64,000 nt of DNA. Origin: Methylobacterium sp. Leaf465. Lineage in GTDB: Bacteria > Pseudomonadota > Alphaproteobacteria > Rhizobiales > Beijerinckiaceae. The position numbers and the translations under genes are program-made. Below the pieces are notes generated by a model. That model saw only the letters and a program-made list of their open reading frames with translations, ran no database searches and was not told the origin of the DNA. Shown piece after piece: positions 1 through 7,111 of the stretch. The stretch is from contig NZ_LMRA01000034.1 in the NCBI RefSeq assembly GCF_001424705.1, positions 405,762 to 469,761 on the forward strand, given 5' to 3'. Numbering within the stretch: the first letter of the stretch is position 1; each line of letters starts with the position of its first letter.

Positions 1-666
1 TATTGGGGCGTGTCGAACACGCCCGCCTGGTACGTTGCCACGCTCGCGACGCTGGCCGCACGACGCGGGCTGCCGGGGCCGATCGCCCTGCAGTACTTCT
101 ACGCCCTCGTGAACCGGGACGTGGAGGACGAGCACATCCCGCTCGCCGCCGCATTCGGCCTGGGCGTGGTGCCGTGGTCGCCGCTCGCCTACGGGCTGCT
201 GAGCGGCACGTACGACCGCGCGACGGTGGAAGCGGCCGGACCCCGCGCGGGCGGCCTGCCGAGGGATGCGGCGGCGTCGGGCGAGGCGCGTCCCGCCGGC
301 GACAAGCGGCTCGATGGGGCCAATCCGTTCGGCGACAGCCTGTTCACGCCGCGCAACTGGACCATCGTCGAAGCGGTGCGCCGGGTGGCGGAGGCCATCG
401 GGCAATCGCCGGCGCGCGTGGCGCTCGCCTGGGTGATGGGGCGACCGGGTGTGACCGCGCCGCTGATGGGCGTGAGCCGACCGGCGCAGGTGGCCGACAA
501 CATCGCTGCGCTCGATGTCGTGCTCGCCGCGGAGCATCGCGCCGCGTTGGAGGCGGTCAGCGCGCCGGCGGAGCCACGCCTGATCTACGGCCTGTCGCGA
601 GCGCCGTTGCGGCAGGCGGTCGTGTTCGGCGGCGCGCGGGTTCAGGCCTCGGGCGAGGCGGCCTGA
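1..666 (+). CDS. Aldo/keto reductase, C-terminal part (cut by window edge)
   Basis: The frame is open from the first base (Y-W-G-V-S-N-T-P-A-W), so the gene begins outside the window; 221 residues are visible. The text matches the second half of a TIM-barrel aldo/keto reductase: YWGVSN, a central FGLGVVPWSPLAYGLLSG segment (residue 56 onward), and ARVALAWVMGRPGVTAPLMGVSRPAQVADN, the usual NADPH-binding end of the family. The enzyme would reduce a carbonyl with NADPH in the cytoplasm; the substrate cannot be told. The catalytic Tyr and Lys would lie in the missing N-terminal half. It stands alone, with 240 nt of empty sequence before the next gene. Confidence 0.85.
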   Translation, partial: YWGVSNTPAWYVATLATLAARRGLPGPIALQYFYALVNRDVEDEHIPLAAAFGLGVVPWSPLAYGLLSGTYDRATVEAAGPRAGGLPRDAAASGEARPAGDKRLDGANPFGDSLFTPRNWTIVEAVRRVAEAIGQSPARVALAWVMGRPGVTAPLMGVSRPAQVADNIAALDVVLAAEHRAALEAVSAPAEPRLIYGLSRAPLRQAVVFGGARVQASGEAA

Positions 667-906
667 GGCCCATCCCGTCCCGCCCACGCTCCCGCGCCCT
701 GAGCGAGCACCGCTCGATCGGACGGCCAATGTCCGGCGTCATGGCGGTGCGCCCCTAGAGCGGACGGTCGGCCGGGGCGCGTCCCGGGCCTCGAAGGCCG
801 TCCCCCGGGAGTCTGTCAGGCTCATCCTGAACCCGACAGACCCTCGAGTCCTGTCCGGTCGTTGGTCTTTTCGGGAGAACCGGTTTCCCCGAATCCCGGA
901 CAACCG
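667..906. other. Intergenic, no gene seen
   Basis: The gap lies between the 3' ends of two convergent genes. It holds GC-rich sequence without a convincing reading frame or a clear U-tailed hairpin. Confidence 0.5.
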
Positions 907-1269
907 CTAGCGCGGGTTCTGCCAGGTGGTCGCGGCAGGGGCGGTGGTGACCGGGGCGAGGCTGCCGGTGGCGGCCGGGGCGGCGGGGCGGACCGGCGCG
1001 GCGCGCTCCTCGGCCACCCGCAGCTTGGGCGGGGCGACCGCGGCCCGCCGGGCGGCGCGCACCCGGCGGCGGCGCGGGCGGGGGCTCTCGGCGGTGGCGC
1101 CGATATAGCCGCCGACGATGCCGCCCACGACCGCCCCCACCGGTCCGCCCACCAGGGCGCCCGCCACCGCGCCGGTGCCGACGCCCACCGTGGTCTTGCT
1201 CGCGGCCATCGCGGCCTGCGGGGCCGCGAGGGCGCCGAGGAGCAGCAACGCGGAAGTAAATGCCTTCAT
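907..1269 (-). CDS. Exported glycine-zipper protein
   Basis: This 120-residue protein has a Sec signal peptide (MKAFTSALLLLGALAAPQAAMAA) followed by a glycine-zipper stretch (VGTGAVAGALVGGPVGAVVGG, residues about 30-52) and a basic, proline/alanine-rich tail. Such zippers insert into or lie against the envelope, as in small Rcc01693/OsmB-like proteins; no enzymatic role is visible. I chose the ATG at 1269 because a GGGG sits four bases before it; an in-frame ATG at 1281 is possible but has no spaced ribosome site. It is monocistronic. Function unknown. Confidence 0.75.
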   Translation of the reverse strand: MKAFTSALLLLGALAAPQAAMAASKTTVGVGTGAVAGALVGGPVGAVVGGIVGGYIGATAESPRPRRRRVRAARRAAVAPPKLRVAEERAAPVRPAAPAATGSLAPVTTAPAATTWQNPR

Positions 1270-1401
1270 GATCCCCGTCATCCCTTGATTCCGGCTGCGG
1301 TCCCTGGCGGGCCACCGTGACGAAATCGGGGCCGCTTCGGGCCGGGGCGCGGGTTTGGCCCGCCGGGACTTGCGCCGGGCGGCGCCTGTGCTTTCCGCAC
1401 A

Positions 1402-2742
1402 TCAGTCGTCGCGGCCGGCCCCCGTCGTCGCGGCCGGCAGAAGGGCGAGGAGATCCGAAAAGTCCGGGCGCGCCGCGATGTCGGGCCCCGTGCAGGCCCG
1501 TTCCAGGTCGCGCCAGGGCCCGGAATCGAGGCGCGCCAGGGTGAGGAGCTCGCCCAGGAGCAGCCCCCAGGCCCGCATCTCGATCCGGCGCAGGGCCGCG
1601 CCGGCCGGCCCCGCGGGCAGGGTCGAGGCGGCGCCGAAATCGCTGACGACGGCGGCGCCGTCCGTGCCGTCCCACAGGATGTTGTGGCCGTAGAGGTCGC
1701 CGTGCAGGATGCCGCGGGCGTGGAGATGGGCGCAGGCCTCCGCGGCGGCGCGGGCGATGCGCAGGGCCGCCGCCGGCGTCAGGGCGAGGCCCGGGGCGTA
1801 GACGTCGCGGCTGCAGCTCTCCAGGCTCGGCGGCCCGGCGAGCACCCGCCAGTCCGCCGGCAGCAGCGGCATCAGCAGCCCCTCCGCGCCCGCCGGGTGG
1901 TCGACGAGGCGCCCCAGGGCGCCGGTGAGGTGCGGGTGCGCGCCGGCCGCGAGGCAGGCCGCCATCTCGCGCTCGGGCAGGCCGTCGCTGGTCATGGCAC
2001 CCTTGAACAGCTTCAGGGCGACCGCCTCGGCCGGGGCCCCGCCGCGGCGCCAGAGCGCCCGGTGCACGCGGCCCGAGGCGCCCTCGCCGAGGAGGTCGCC
2101 CGGTTCGAGATCGCGCCAGGACACGCCCGGCACGTCGCGGCGCCCGGGCGCGTCATCGACGGGATTGCCCGCGAAGGAGGTCCAGGCCAGGGCCGGCAGG
2201 GTGGTCAGCCAGGGCGGCAACGCCTCCAGGCGGTTGGCGGCCAGCCGCACCAGCTCCAGGTTCGGCGCCCCCGCCAGGCTCTCGGGCAGCTGGGTCAGGG
2301 CGTTGCCCGAGAGCATGAGCTTCTGCAGGTGCGGGCGCTGCCCGAGGGCGTCCGGCAGGGCGGCGATCCGGTTGTCCGTGAGGGTGAGCCAGCGCAGGGC
2401 CGGGGGCAGGGCCTCGCCCGGCACCTCCTCGAGCCCGGTGCCGCGAAAGCCGACCTGGCTCAGGGACGGGCAATCCCCCAGGACCGGCGGCAGGCGGGTG
2501 AAGCGGCTGCCCGAGCAGAACAGCACGCGCAGGTGCCGCAGGCGGCCGAGATCCGCCGGCAGCGCGTCGAGGTGGCTGCCGCTGAGGTCCAGGAGCTCGA
2601 GGGTGTCGGCGAGGCCGAAGACCTCGGGCGGGAATTCGGCGAGGCCGGGGGGAAAGCGCAGGGCCCGGGCCCCGGCGCAGTCGCCCCGGCGCAGGGAGGC
2701 CAGCAGGGCGGCCAGCGGGTCGGCCAACGGGTCCTGGGTCAT
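1402..2742 (-). CDS. Leucine-rich-repeat protein with Ser/Thr kinase domain
   Basis: The protein has 446 residues. Residues about 45-195 form six or seven LRR units (LELLDLSGSHLDALP, LRWLTLTDNRIAALP, LQKLMLSGNALTQLP, LELVRLAANRLEALP). Residues about 210-440 form a eukaryotic-like kinase fold: glycine loop GEGASGRV (219-226), VALKLFKG with the ATP lysine at 244, catalytic loop HGDLYGHNIL (347-356, HGD in place of HRD) and DFGAA (368-372). The Asp, Asn and DFG residues needed for activity are kept. The protein is cytosolic (no signal or membrane segment), so the LRRs would bind a protein partner inside the cell. The stop lies 22 bases before... the gene is followed upstream by xerC in the same direction (22-base gap), so co-transcription is possible. 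The partner and substrate are unknown. Confidence 0.88.
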   Translation of the reverse strand: MTQDPLADPLAALLASLRRGDCAGARALRFPPGLAEFPPEVFGLADTLELLDLSGSHLDALPADLGRLRHLRVLFCSGSRFTRLPPVLGDCPSLSQVGFRGTGLEEVPGEALPPALRWLTLTDNRIAALPDALGQRPHLQKLMLSGNALTQLPESLAGAPNLELVRLAANRLEALPPWLTTLPALAWTSFAGNPVDDAPGRRDVPGVSWRDLEPGDLLGEGASGRVHRALWRRGGAPAEAVALKLFKGAMTSDGLPEREMAACLAAGAHPHLTGALGRLVDHPAGAEGLLMPLLPADWRVLAGPPSLESCSRDVYAPGLALTPAAALRIARAAAEACAHLHARGILHGDLYGHNILWDGTDGAAVVSDFGAASTLPAGPAGAALRRIEMRAWGLLLGELLTLARLDSGPWRDLERACTGPDIAARPDFSDLLALLPAATTGAGRDD

Positions 2743-2764
2743 GTCGGGGGCGCGGGGAGCCGGA

Positions 2765-3817
2765 TCATGCCGCCGGTTCTAGCGCGGGTGGGGGACCGGG
2801 CGCACGGCTTTTCGCGCGCAGGGCCGCGGCCCGGCCGGCGCCGGCGCGGGGATGGGCGGCGTCGAAGGCTTCCATCAGGCGGGCGGCGTCGACCTTGGTG
2901 TAGAGCTGCGTCGTGGCGAGGGAGGCGTGGCCGAGCAGCTCCTGGATCGCCCGCAATTCGCCCTGGCGCGCCAGGAGGTGGGTGGCGAAGGAGTGGCGCA
3001 GGGCGTGCGGCGTCGCGCTCGGGGGCAGGCCCAGCCCGCCCCGCATCGCCGCCACGGCGTACTGGATGATCCGCGGCGAGAGCGGGCCGCCCTTGGCGCC
3101 GACGAAGAGCGGGCCGTCCGGCGCCAGGGCGTAGGGACAGGCCGCCACGTAGTCGGCCACCGCCGCCGCGACCACCGGCAGCACCGGCACCATCCGGGTC
3201 TTGCCGCCCTTGCCGAGCACGGTGACGGAATCGGTGCCCGGCACGGGCGCGTCCTTCGCCCGGATCCCGAGTGCCTCCGAGATGCGCAGGCCCGAGCCGT
3301 AGAGCAGGGCCAGCACGGCGGCGTCGCGCGCCAGCACCCAGGGTTCGCGGGTCTCGCCGGCCCGCAGCTCCGGCCCGGTCATCGCCCGGGCGGCGTCGAT
3401 GGGGATCGGGCGCGGCAGGCGCCGCTCCACCTTGGGCGAGCGCACGGCGCCCAAGGCTGCCACGGTGCCGTGGCCCTGGCGCTCGAGGTGGCGGGCGAAG
3501 GAGCGCAGGCCCGCCAGCGCCCGCATCAGCGAGCGCCCGCCGACCCCGTCCGCCCGGCGCGCGGCCATGAAGGCGCGCACGTCGCGCGGTTTCAGGGCGA
3601 CGAGCTGGGCGATGCCGGGCGGGCCGTGCCGCCCGGCGCGATGGGCCAGGAACTGGCGCAGGTCCCGGGCATAGGCCTCGACGGTGTTGGGCGAGAGGCG
3701 CCGCTCCCGCGCGAGTTCGTCCTGCCACGCCCGGGCTTCGGCGCGCAGGGCCGCATCGCCGGGAAACGCCAGGGCGTCGGCGGGGAGCGGGGCGGGACCG
3801 GGTGCGGAGGATGCCAT
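2765..3817 (-). CDS. xerC: Tyrosine recombinase XerC
   Basis: A 350-residue tyrosine recombinase. An N-terminal SAM-like DNA-binding domain (residues about 25-125, LSPNTVEAYARDLRQF) is followed by the catalytic domain with every expected residue: R178 in YGSGLRISEALG, K203/K206 in LGKGGKTRMVP, H271 and R274 in HALRHSFATH, H297 in LGHASLATTQ, and nucleophile Y306 in QLYTKV. With XerD it resolves chromosome dimers at dif. I chose the ATG at 3817; the frame is open up to 3973 but that extension is unlike the family. The chromosomal XerC reading is preferred over a phage integrase because of length and motif spacing and the lack of phage genes nearby. Confidence 0.9.
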   Translation of the reverse strand: MASSAPGPAPLPADALAFPGDAALRAEARAWQDELARERRLSPNTVEAYARDLRQFLAHRAGRHGPPGIAQLVALKPRDVRAFMAARRADGVGGRSLMRALAGLRSFARHLERQGHGTVAALGAVRSPKVERRLPRPIPIDAARAMTGPELRAGETREPWVLARDAAVLALLYGSGLRISEALGIRAKDAPVPGTDSVTVLGKGGKTRMVPVLPVVAAAVADYVAACPYALAPDGPLFVGAKGGPLSPRIIQYAVAAMRGGLGLPPSATPHALRHSFATHLLARQGELRAIQELLGHASLATTQLYTKVDAARLMEAFDAAHPRAGAGRAAALRAKSRAPGPPPALEPAA

Positions 3818-4107
3818 CCGGCCACTGAAGCCCGAGAGGCGTTGACGCTCCGTTGCCGAGGGGGCGCGGGGTGGCGGAATCTGACTGCCGGGGAGGTCGG
3901 CTTCCGACCCTTTGCAGAAGCCGACAACGTCCGCTTCCAGGTTGCTAATTAGACAGAAGCCTACGACCGGCACGGGTGGAGTTCTGCCAAACTGGTTTCG
4001 AATGACAATTCTCAGTCCCAGTCATTCGATAGAGTGGATGTGAGTAAAGTATCGATCCATAGTGCTGTGGTTCGCATGCTGCGAATTGACAGCAACAGGA
4101 GCAGGAT
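3818..4107. other. Intergenic with falling GC
   Basis: This is a divergent promoter region between xerC and the lipocalin-like gene. From about 3940 the sequence becomes clearly AT-richer than the rest of the window. A ribosome site (AGGAGCAGG) lies just before the ATG at 4108. No further motif is convincing. Confidence 0.5.
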
Positions 4108-4599
4108 ATGAGAATAGTTGCTACGGCCGTGGCGTGCTTCGTAAGCGCTTCCGGAGCCTTCGCATTAGATGCACAGGACATCCACGGGACGTGGCGCCTT
4201 TCGAGTGCTACCCGGAAGATCGTGGATACCAATGAGGTAATCGACGCTTATGGTGGTCCTCGGCCAACCGGCTGGATCAACTATGGGAAAGACGGGCGCA
4301 TGATGGTGATTTGCGCTTTCGAGGGTCGCGAAAAACCTGCGGCAAACGATAAGATGACGGATGAGGATCGGGTCCGCCTCCACAAGACGTTCTTTGCTTA
4401 CGCAGGCACCTTTAAATTCGACGGCAAGAAAGTCACACATGCCATTGATACGTCGTGGAATGAGGTTTGGACAGGTACGTCACAGGTCAGAGAAGTCGAG
4501 TACAGCGATAATAAACTCACACTGGTCACTCCGCCCTTTAAGTTCAATGTCGACGGCAAGATGAGCGTAATCACGCTTGTTTGGGAACGGTATCCTTGA
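4108..4599 (+). CDS. Exported lipocalin-like protein
   Basis: This 163-residue protein has a signal peptide (MRIVATAVACFVSASGAFALDA) and a body of the small lipocalin-like domain type: IHGTWRLSSA at the start of the barrel, a GWINYGKDGRMMVICAFEGREKP strand pair, YAGTFKFDGKKVTHAIDTSWNEVWTGT and a closing ITLVWER. Such proteins probably bind a small hydrophobic ligand in the periplasm. The start is fixed by AGGAGCAGGATATG. The gene and its flanks are lower in GC and use more A/T-ending codons than the neighbours, which suggests acquisition from another source. Ligand unknown. Confidence 0.78.
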   Translation: MRIVATAVACFVSASGAFALDAQDIHGTWRLSSATRKIVDTNEVIDAYGGPRPTGWINYGKDGRMMVICAFEGREKPAANDKMTDEDRVRLHKTFFAYAGTFKFDGKKVTHAIDTSWNEVWTGTSQVREVEYSDNKLTLVTPPFKFNVDGKMSVITLVWERYP

Positions 4600-4988
4600 A
4601 ACTTGAGGTTTTCAGATTCTTTTTGTCCTATAACGCCAAGCGAAATCTGGTTTTTCGAAGCATTGCGAGCGATCCGTGCGAAAGCACTTGTTACGTCCGT
4701 TTTAGCAACAGGGTGGATCAGCGCTCAGGGTGAGGTTTAAGTGTGGAGAGGAATGTCCGCTTCGGCGAGAAAGGCCAAGGGCGGCTTCCCACCCTTCTCA
4801 GACCCTTGGAAGGTCCGCTTCTCGGCAGCTACGTCGAGGATGACCCACGTCCAGGGTGGTGGATTTCCGACGGTCCGCTTTGGGAAGTGAGGGCCGAGAA
4901 AGTGGCCCTCACTCGATCGAGCAACCGCAGTGATCAGCCTTCATCCGCGTTCTCGAAGAGCAGTGTCCTGATCTGGGCCCATGAGGCG
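4600..4988. other. Intergenic with short dispersed repeats
   Basis: No gene is convincing on either strand. The octamer GTCCGCTT occurs three times here (4755, 4813, 4873) and again at 3929 and 6002, often followed by C- or G-rich text; this looks like the worn remains of a repeated intergenic element. Confidence 0.45.
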
Positions 4989-5360
4989 TCAGGCGATGCA
5001 AATGCCGGGAACCTCGACCTTACGGAACAGATGGGGGCTCGCCCTCGCGCTCTCTGGATACTCCGAGAGTTTCGCCCGAAACTCGGGGTTGGCGAAGGCG
5101 GCCCGGAAATGGGCGACGGACTGCCAAACCGCATAGTTCAGAAAGGCACCGCTTCCCGCGATGCCGCGATGAAGCTGTGTCGAGATGAAGCCCGGCTGCC
5201 GTTTCATGATCGCCGCATCGCGGCTCCAGACCTCCAGAAGCGCGTCCGCGTCCTCTGGCGGGACGACGAAGGTGTTGATCAAGACGATCGGACCAGCCTC
5301 CTCGTCGGCCAACTGGTCGGCGAGGGTCACGGTGCTGTCCATTTCGATGAACGTCGACAT
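4989..5360 (-). CDS. Antibiotic biosynthesis monooxygenase (ABM) domain protein
   Basis: A 123-residue single-domain protein. The body (IVLINTFVVPPEDADALLEVW, KRQPGFISTQLHRG, FLNYAVWQSVAHFRAAFANPEF) is the ferredoxin-like ABM fold found in small cofactor-free monooxygenases and haem-degrading IsdG-like proteins. The ATG at 5360 follows GGGAGCACCCG. It is divergent from the MarR gene at 5436 and shares a 76-bp promoter region with a perfect palindrome, so it is the obvious target of that regulator. The substrate, perhaps a quinone or aromatic compound, is inferred from family and context only. Confidence 0.85.
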   Translation of the reverse strand: MSTFIEMDSTVTLADQLADEEAGPIVLINTFVVPPEDADALLEVWSRDAAIMKRQPGFISTQLHRGIAGSGAFLNYAVWQSVAHFRAAFANPEFRAKLSEYPESARASPHLFRKVEVPGICIA

Positions 5361-5411
5361 CGGGTGCTCCCTGGGCATGCAGGCCAATGAGTTGCCTTCG
5401 TGATGCCTACA

Positions 5412-5427
5412 TGACATCATGATGTCA
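5412..5427. promoter_or_regulatory. Perfect 16-bp palindrome, likely MarR operator
   Basis: TGACATCATGATGTCA is a perfect inverted repeat (8-bp arms, no spacer). It lies between the ABM monooxygenase gene (start 5360, minus) and the MarR gene (start 5436, plus), ending 8 bases before the latter. Size, symmetry and position are those of an autoregulatory MarR site. Confidence 0.75.
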
Positions 5428-5435
5428 ATAGGGCG

Positions 5436-5924
5436 GTGATCTCTGCGATGTCCGAAGTTTCTCGCTCCGCTGAAGCGCTGACCGATCTCGTTCTCACGCT
5501 CTTCCGGGTCAACAACGCGACGCTGATCTGGGGCGACCGCCTGGTCGAGCCCTTCGGGCTCACCAGCGCGCGCTGGCAGATCATGGGGGCCATCGCCTAT
5601 GCAGATCGGCCGCAGCCGGTGGCTTGGCTGGCCCGGGACCTCGGCGCGAACCGGCAGAACGTGCAGCGCATCGTCAACGAACTCGCCAAGGACGGCTTGG
5701 TGGCCTTCGAGACCAACCCGCACCACAAGCGCGCACAACTCGTAGTTTTGACGACGGCAGGTCGGCACGCCTACGAAGCCGCCGTTCGGGCTTGGTTTCC
5801 GGCGGCCGGCGACTTGGCCAAAGACATCCCTTCCGACGATCTCGCCACGGCGCTGCGTGTTCTCGGAATGCTGCGTAACAGGCTCGCGGAGAGCGGCGCC
5901 GATGCCGAGGACCGGAGCGCGTAG
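5436..5924 (+). CDS. MarR family transcriptional regulator
   Basis: The protein has 162 residues with a winged helix-turn-helix core: LTSARWQIMGAIAYADRPQPVAWLARDLGANRQNVQRIVNELAKDGLVAF, then the wing NPHHKRAQLVVLTTAGRHAYE, and helices for dimerisation at both ends. MarR dimers bind palindromes and are released by phenolic or oxidising ligands. The start could be the GTG at 5436 or the ATG at 5448 (MSEVSRSAEAL). The palindrome immediately upstream suggests repression of itself and of the divergent ABM monooxygenase gene. Confidence 0.9.
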   Translation: MISAMSEVSRSAEALTDLVLTLFRVNNATLIWGDRLVEPFGLTSARWQIMGAIAYADRPQPVAWLARDLGANRQNVQRIVNELAKDGLVAFETNPHHKRAQLVVLTTAGRHAYEAAVRAWFPAAGDLAKDIPSDDLATALRVLGMLRNRLAESGADAEDRSA

Positions 5925-6151
5925 CTCACGGTCGGCTGACGCCCCCGACGCCCCGGGTATCGTCCACAAGGACGGCTGCTTTCAGGGATCGCTGGCGGAA
6001 CGTCCGCTTGAGGGCGAAGGGGCAGGGTCTGCTCCCCACCCATCACCGACGCAGAGGGGCGGGCCTAACACCCGCCCTCGATCCGCAACGGGCCGCCGCG
6101 ACGCCTCATTGCCATACAGAAGCGCCCGTCACTCGCCCCACATCCAACCCC
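5925..6151. other. Intergenic, no gene seen
   Basis: The gap separates two convergent transcription units. It contains one more GTCCGCTT word at 6002 and nothing else that can be supported. Confidence 0.4.
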
Positions 6152-7111
6152 TCACCCCCGGCCCATCCGGTCCCCCAAAAAATCCCAGATCCGCGCCTCG
6201 GCCCGGCGGGATTCCGGCAGGCCGAGCAGCGGGTAGACGTGCATCAGGCCGGGCTCCTCGTGATAGGCGAGGGGGGCCTCCTCCGCCCGGGCGAGGGCGG
6301 CGAGGCGGCGGGCATCGGCCACCAGGATGTCGTGGGTGCCGCAGAAGAGTTCGATCGGCGGCAGGCCCCGCAGGGTGCCGAAGAGGGGGCTGACCCGCTC
6401 GTCCGTGAGGTCCCAGTCGCCTGCGTACCAGCGCCCGAGGGTCCGCACGCCCGGGCGCATCAGCATCACGTCCCGGGGTTCGATCCGGGCCTGGGACGGG
6501 TCGGCGGTGGTGACGTCGAGCCAGGGCGAGATCAGGACGAGGCCGGCGGGACCGGGCAGGTTGCCTGCGCCGCCGGTCTCCCGCACCTGCATCGCCAGGG
6601 ACAGAGCGAGGCCGCCTCCGGCCGAATCGCCCATCAGGGCGATCGGCGCGCCCGGATCGGCCTCGGCGCAGGCCCGGTAGACCGCCATCGCGAAGGCGCT
6701 CGCCTGCGCGCAGGCATGCTCCGGCGTCAGCGGGTAGAGCGGCACCGTGACGGTGAGGCCCGTGGCCGAGACCAGCCGCGCGAGGAAGCGCCAGTGGAGG
6801 CGGGTGATCGGGCTCGTATAGGCGCCCCCGTGCAGGTAGATCACCCGCCCCGTGCGGGCTCCCTGGCCGGGGGCCCCGGCCCCCGTGCGCGGCGCCCGTG
6901 CCCCCGTGCGCGGCGCCAGGGTGTAGACCTCGAAGCCGTCGCGGGTCTCCCAGGTCACGGCCAGGGTCCGGCGCAGGGCGGGCGTCGGCCGGGCCGGCCG
7001 CGGGCGCCGGGCCACCGCCGCCTCGGGGTCGCGCTCCGCCTGGGCGAAGCTGCGCCGCCGCCCGGTGAGGCGGATCGCCAGGGCGAGGAGGCGCGCGGGC
7101 AGGCTGGTCAC
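6152..7111 (-). CDS. Alpha/beta hydrolase of the HSL (acetyl esterase) type
   Basis: A 319-residue cytosolic hydrolase. The hormone-sensitive-lipase signature is clear: oxyanion motif VIYLHGGAYTSP, nucleophile elbow GDSAGGGLALS, acid residue in CGTHDILVADA and catalytic His in GLMHVYPLLGLPESR. Members cleave short acyl esters or lactones. An arginine/proline-rich low-complexity stretch (residues about 75-90, repeated GARAPRTGA) precedes the core and looks like a local expansion. The GTG start overlaps the stop of the upstream GMC oxidoreductase gene (GTGA), so the two are translated together and probably act on one substrate. Confidence 0.88.
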   Translation of the reverse strand: MTSLPARLLALAIRLTGRRRSFAQAERDPEAAVARRPRPARPTPALRRTLAVTWETRDGFEVYTLAPRTGARAPRTGAGAPGQGARTGRVIYLHGGAYTSPITRLHWRFLARLVSATGLTVTVPLYPLTPEHACAQASAFAMAVYRACAEADPGAPIALMGDSAGGGLALSLAMQVRETGGAGNLPGPAGLVLISPWLDVTTADPSQARIEPRDVMLMRPGVRTLGRWYAGDWDLTDERVSPLFGTLRGLPPIELFCGTHDILVADARRLAALARAEEAPLAYHEEPGLMHVYPLLGLPESRRAEARIWDFLGDRMGRG

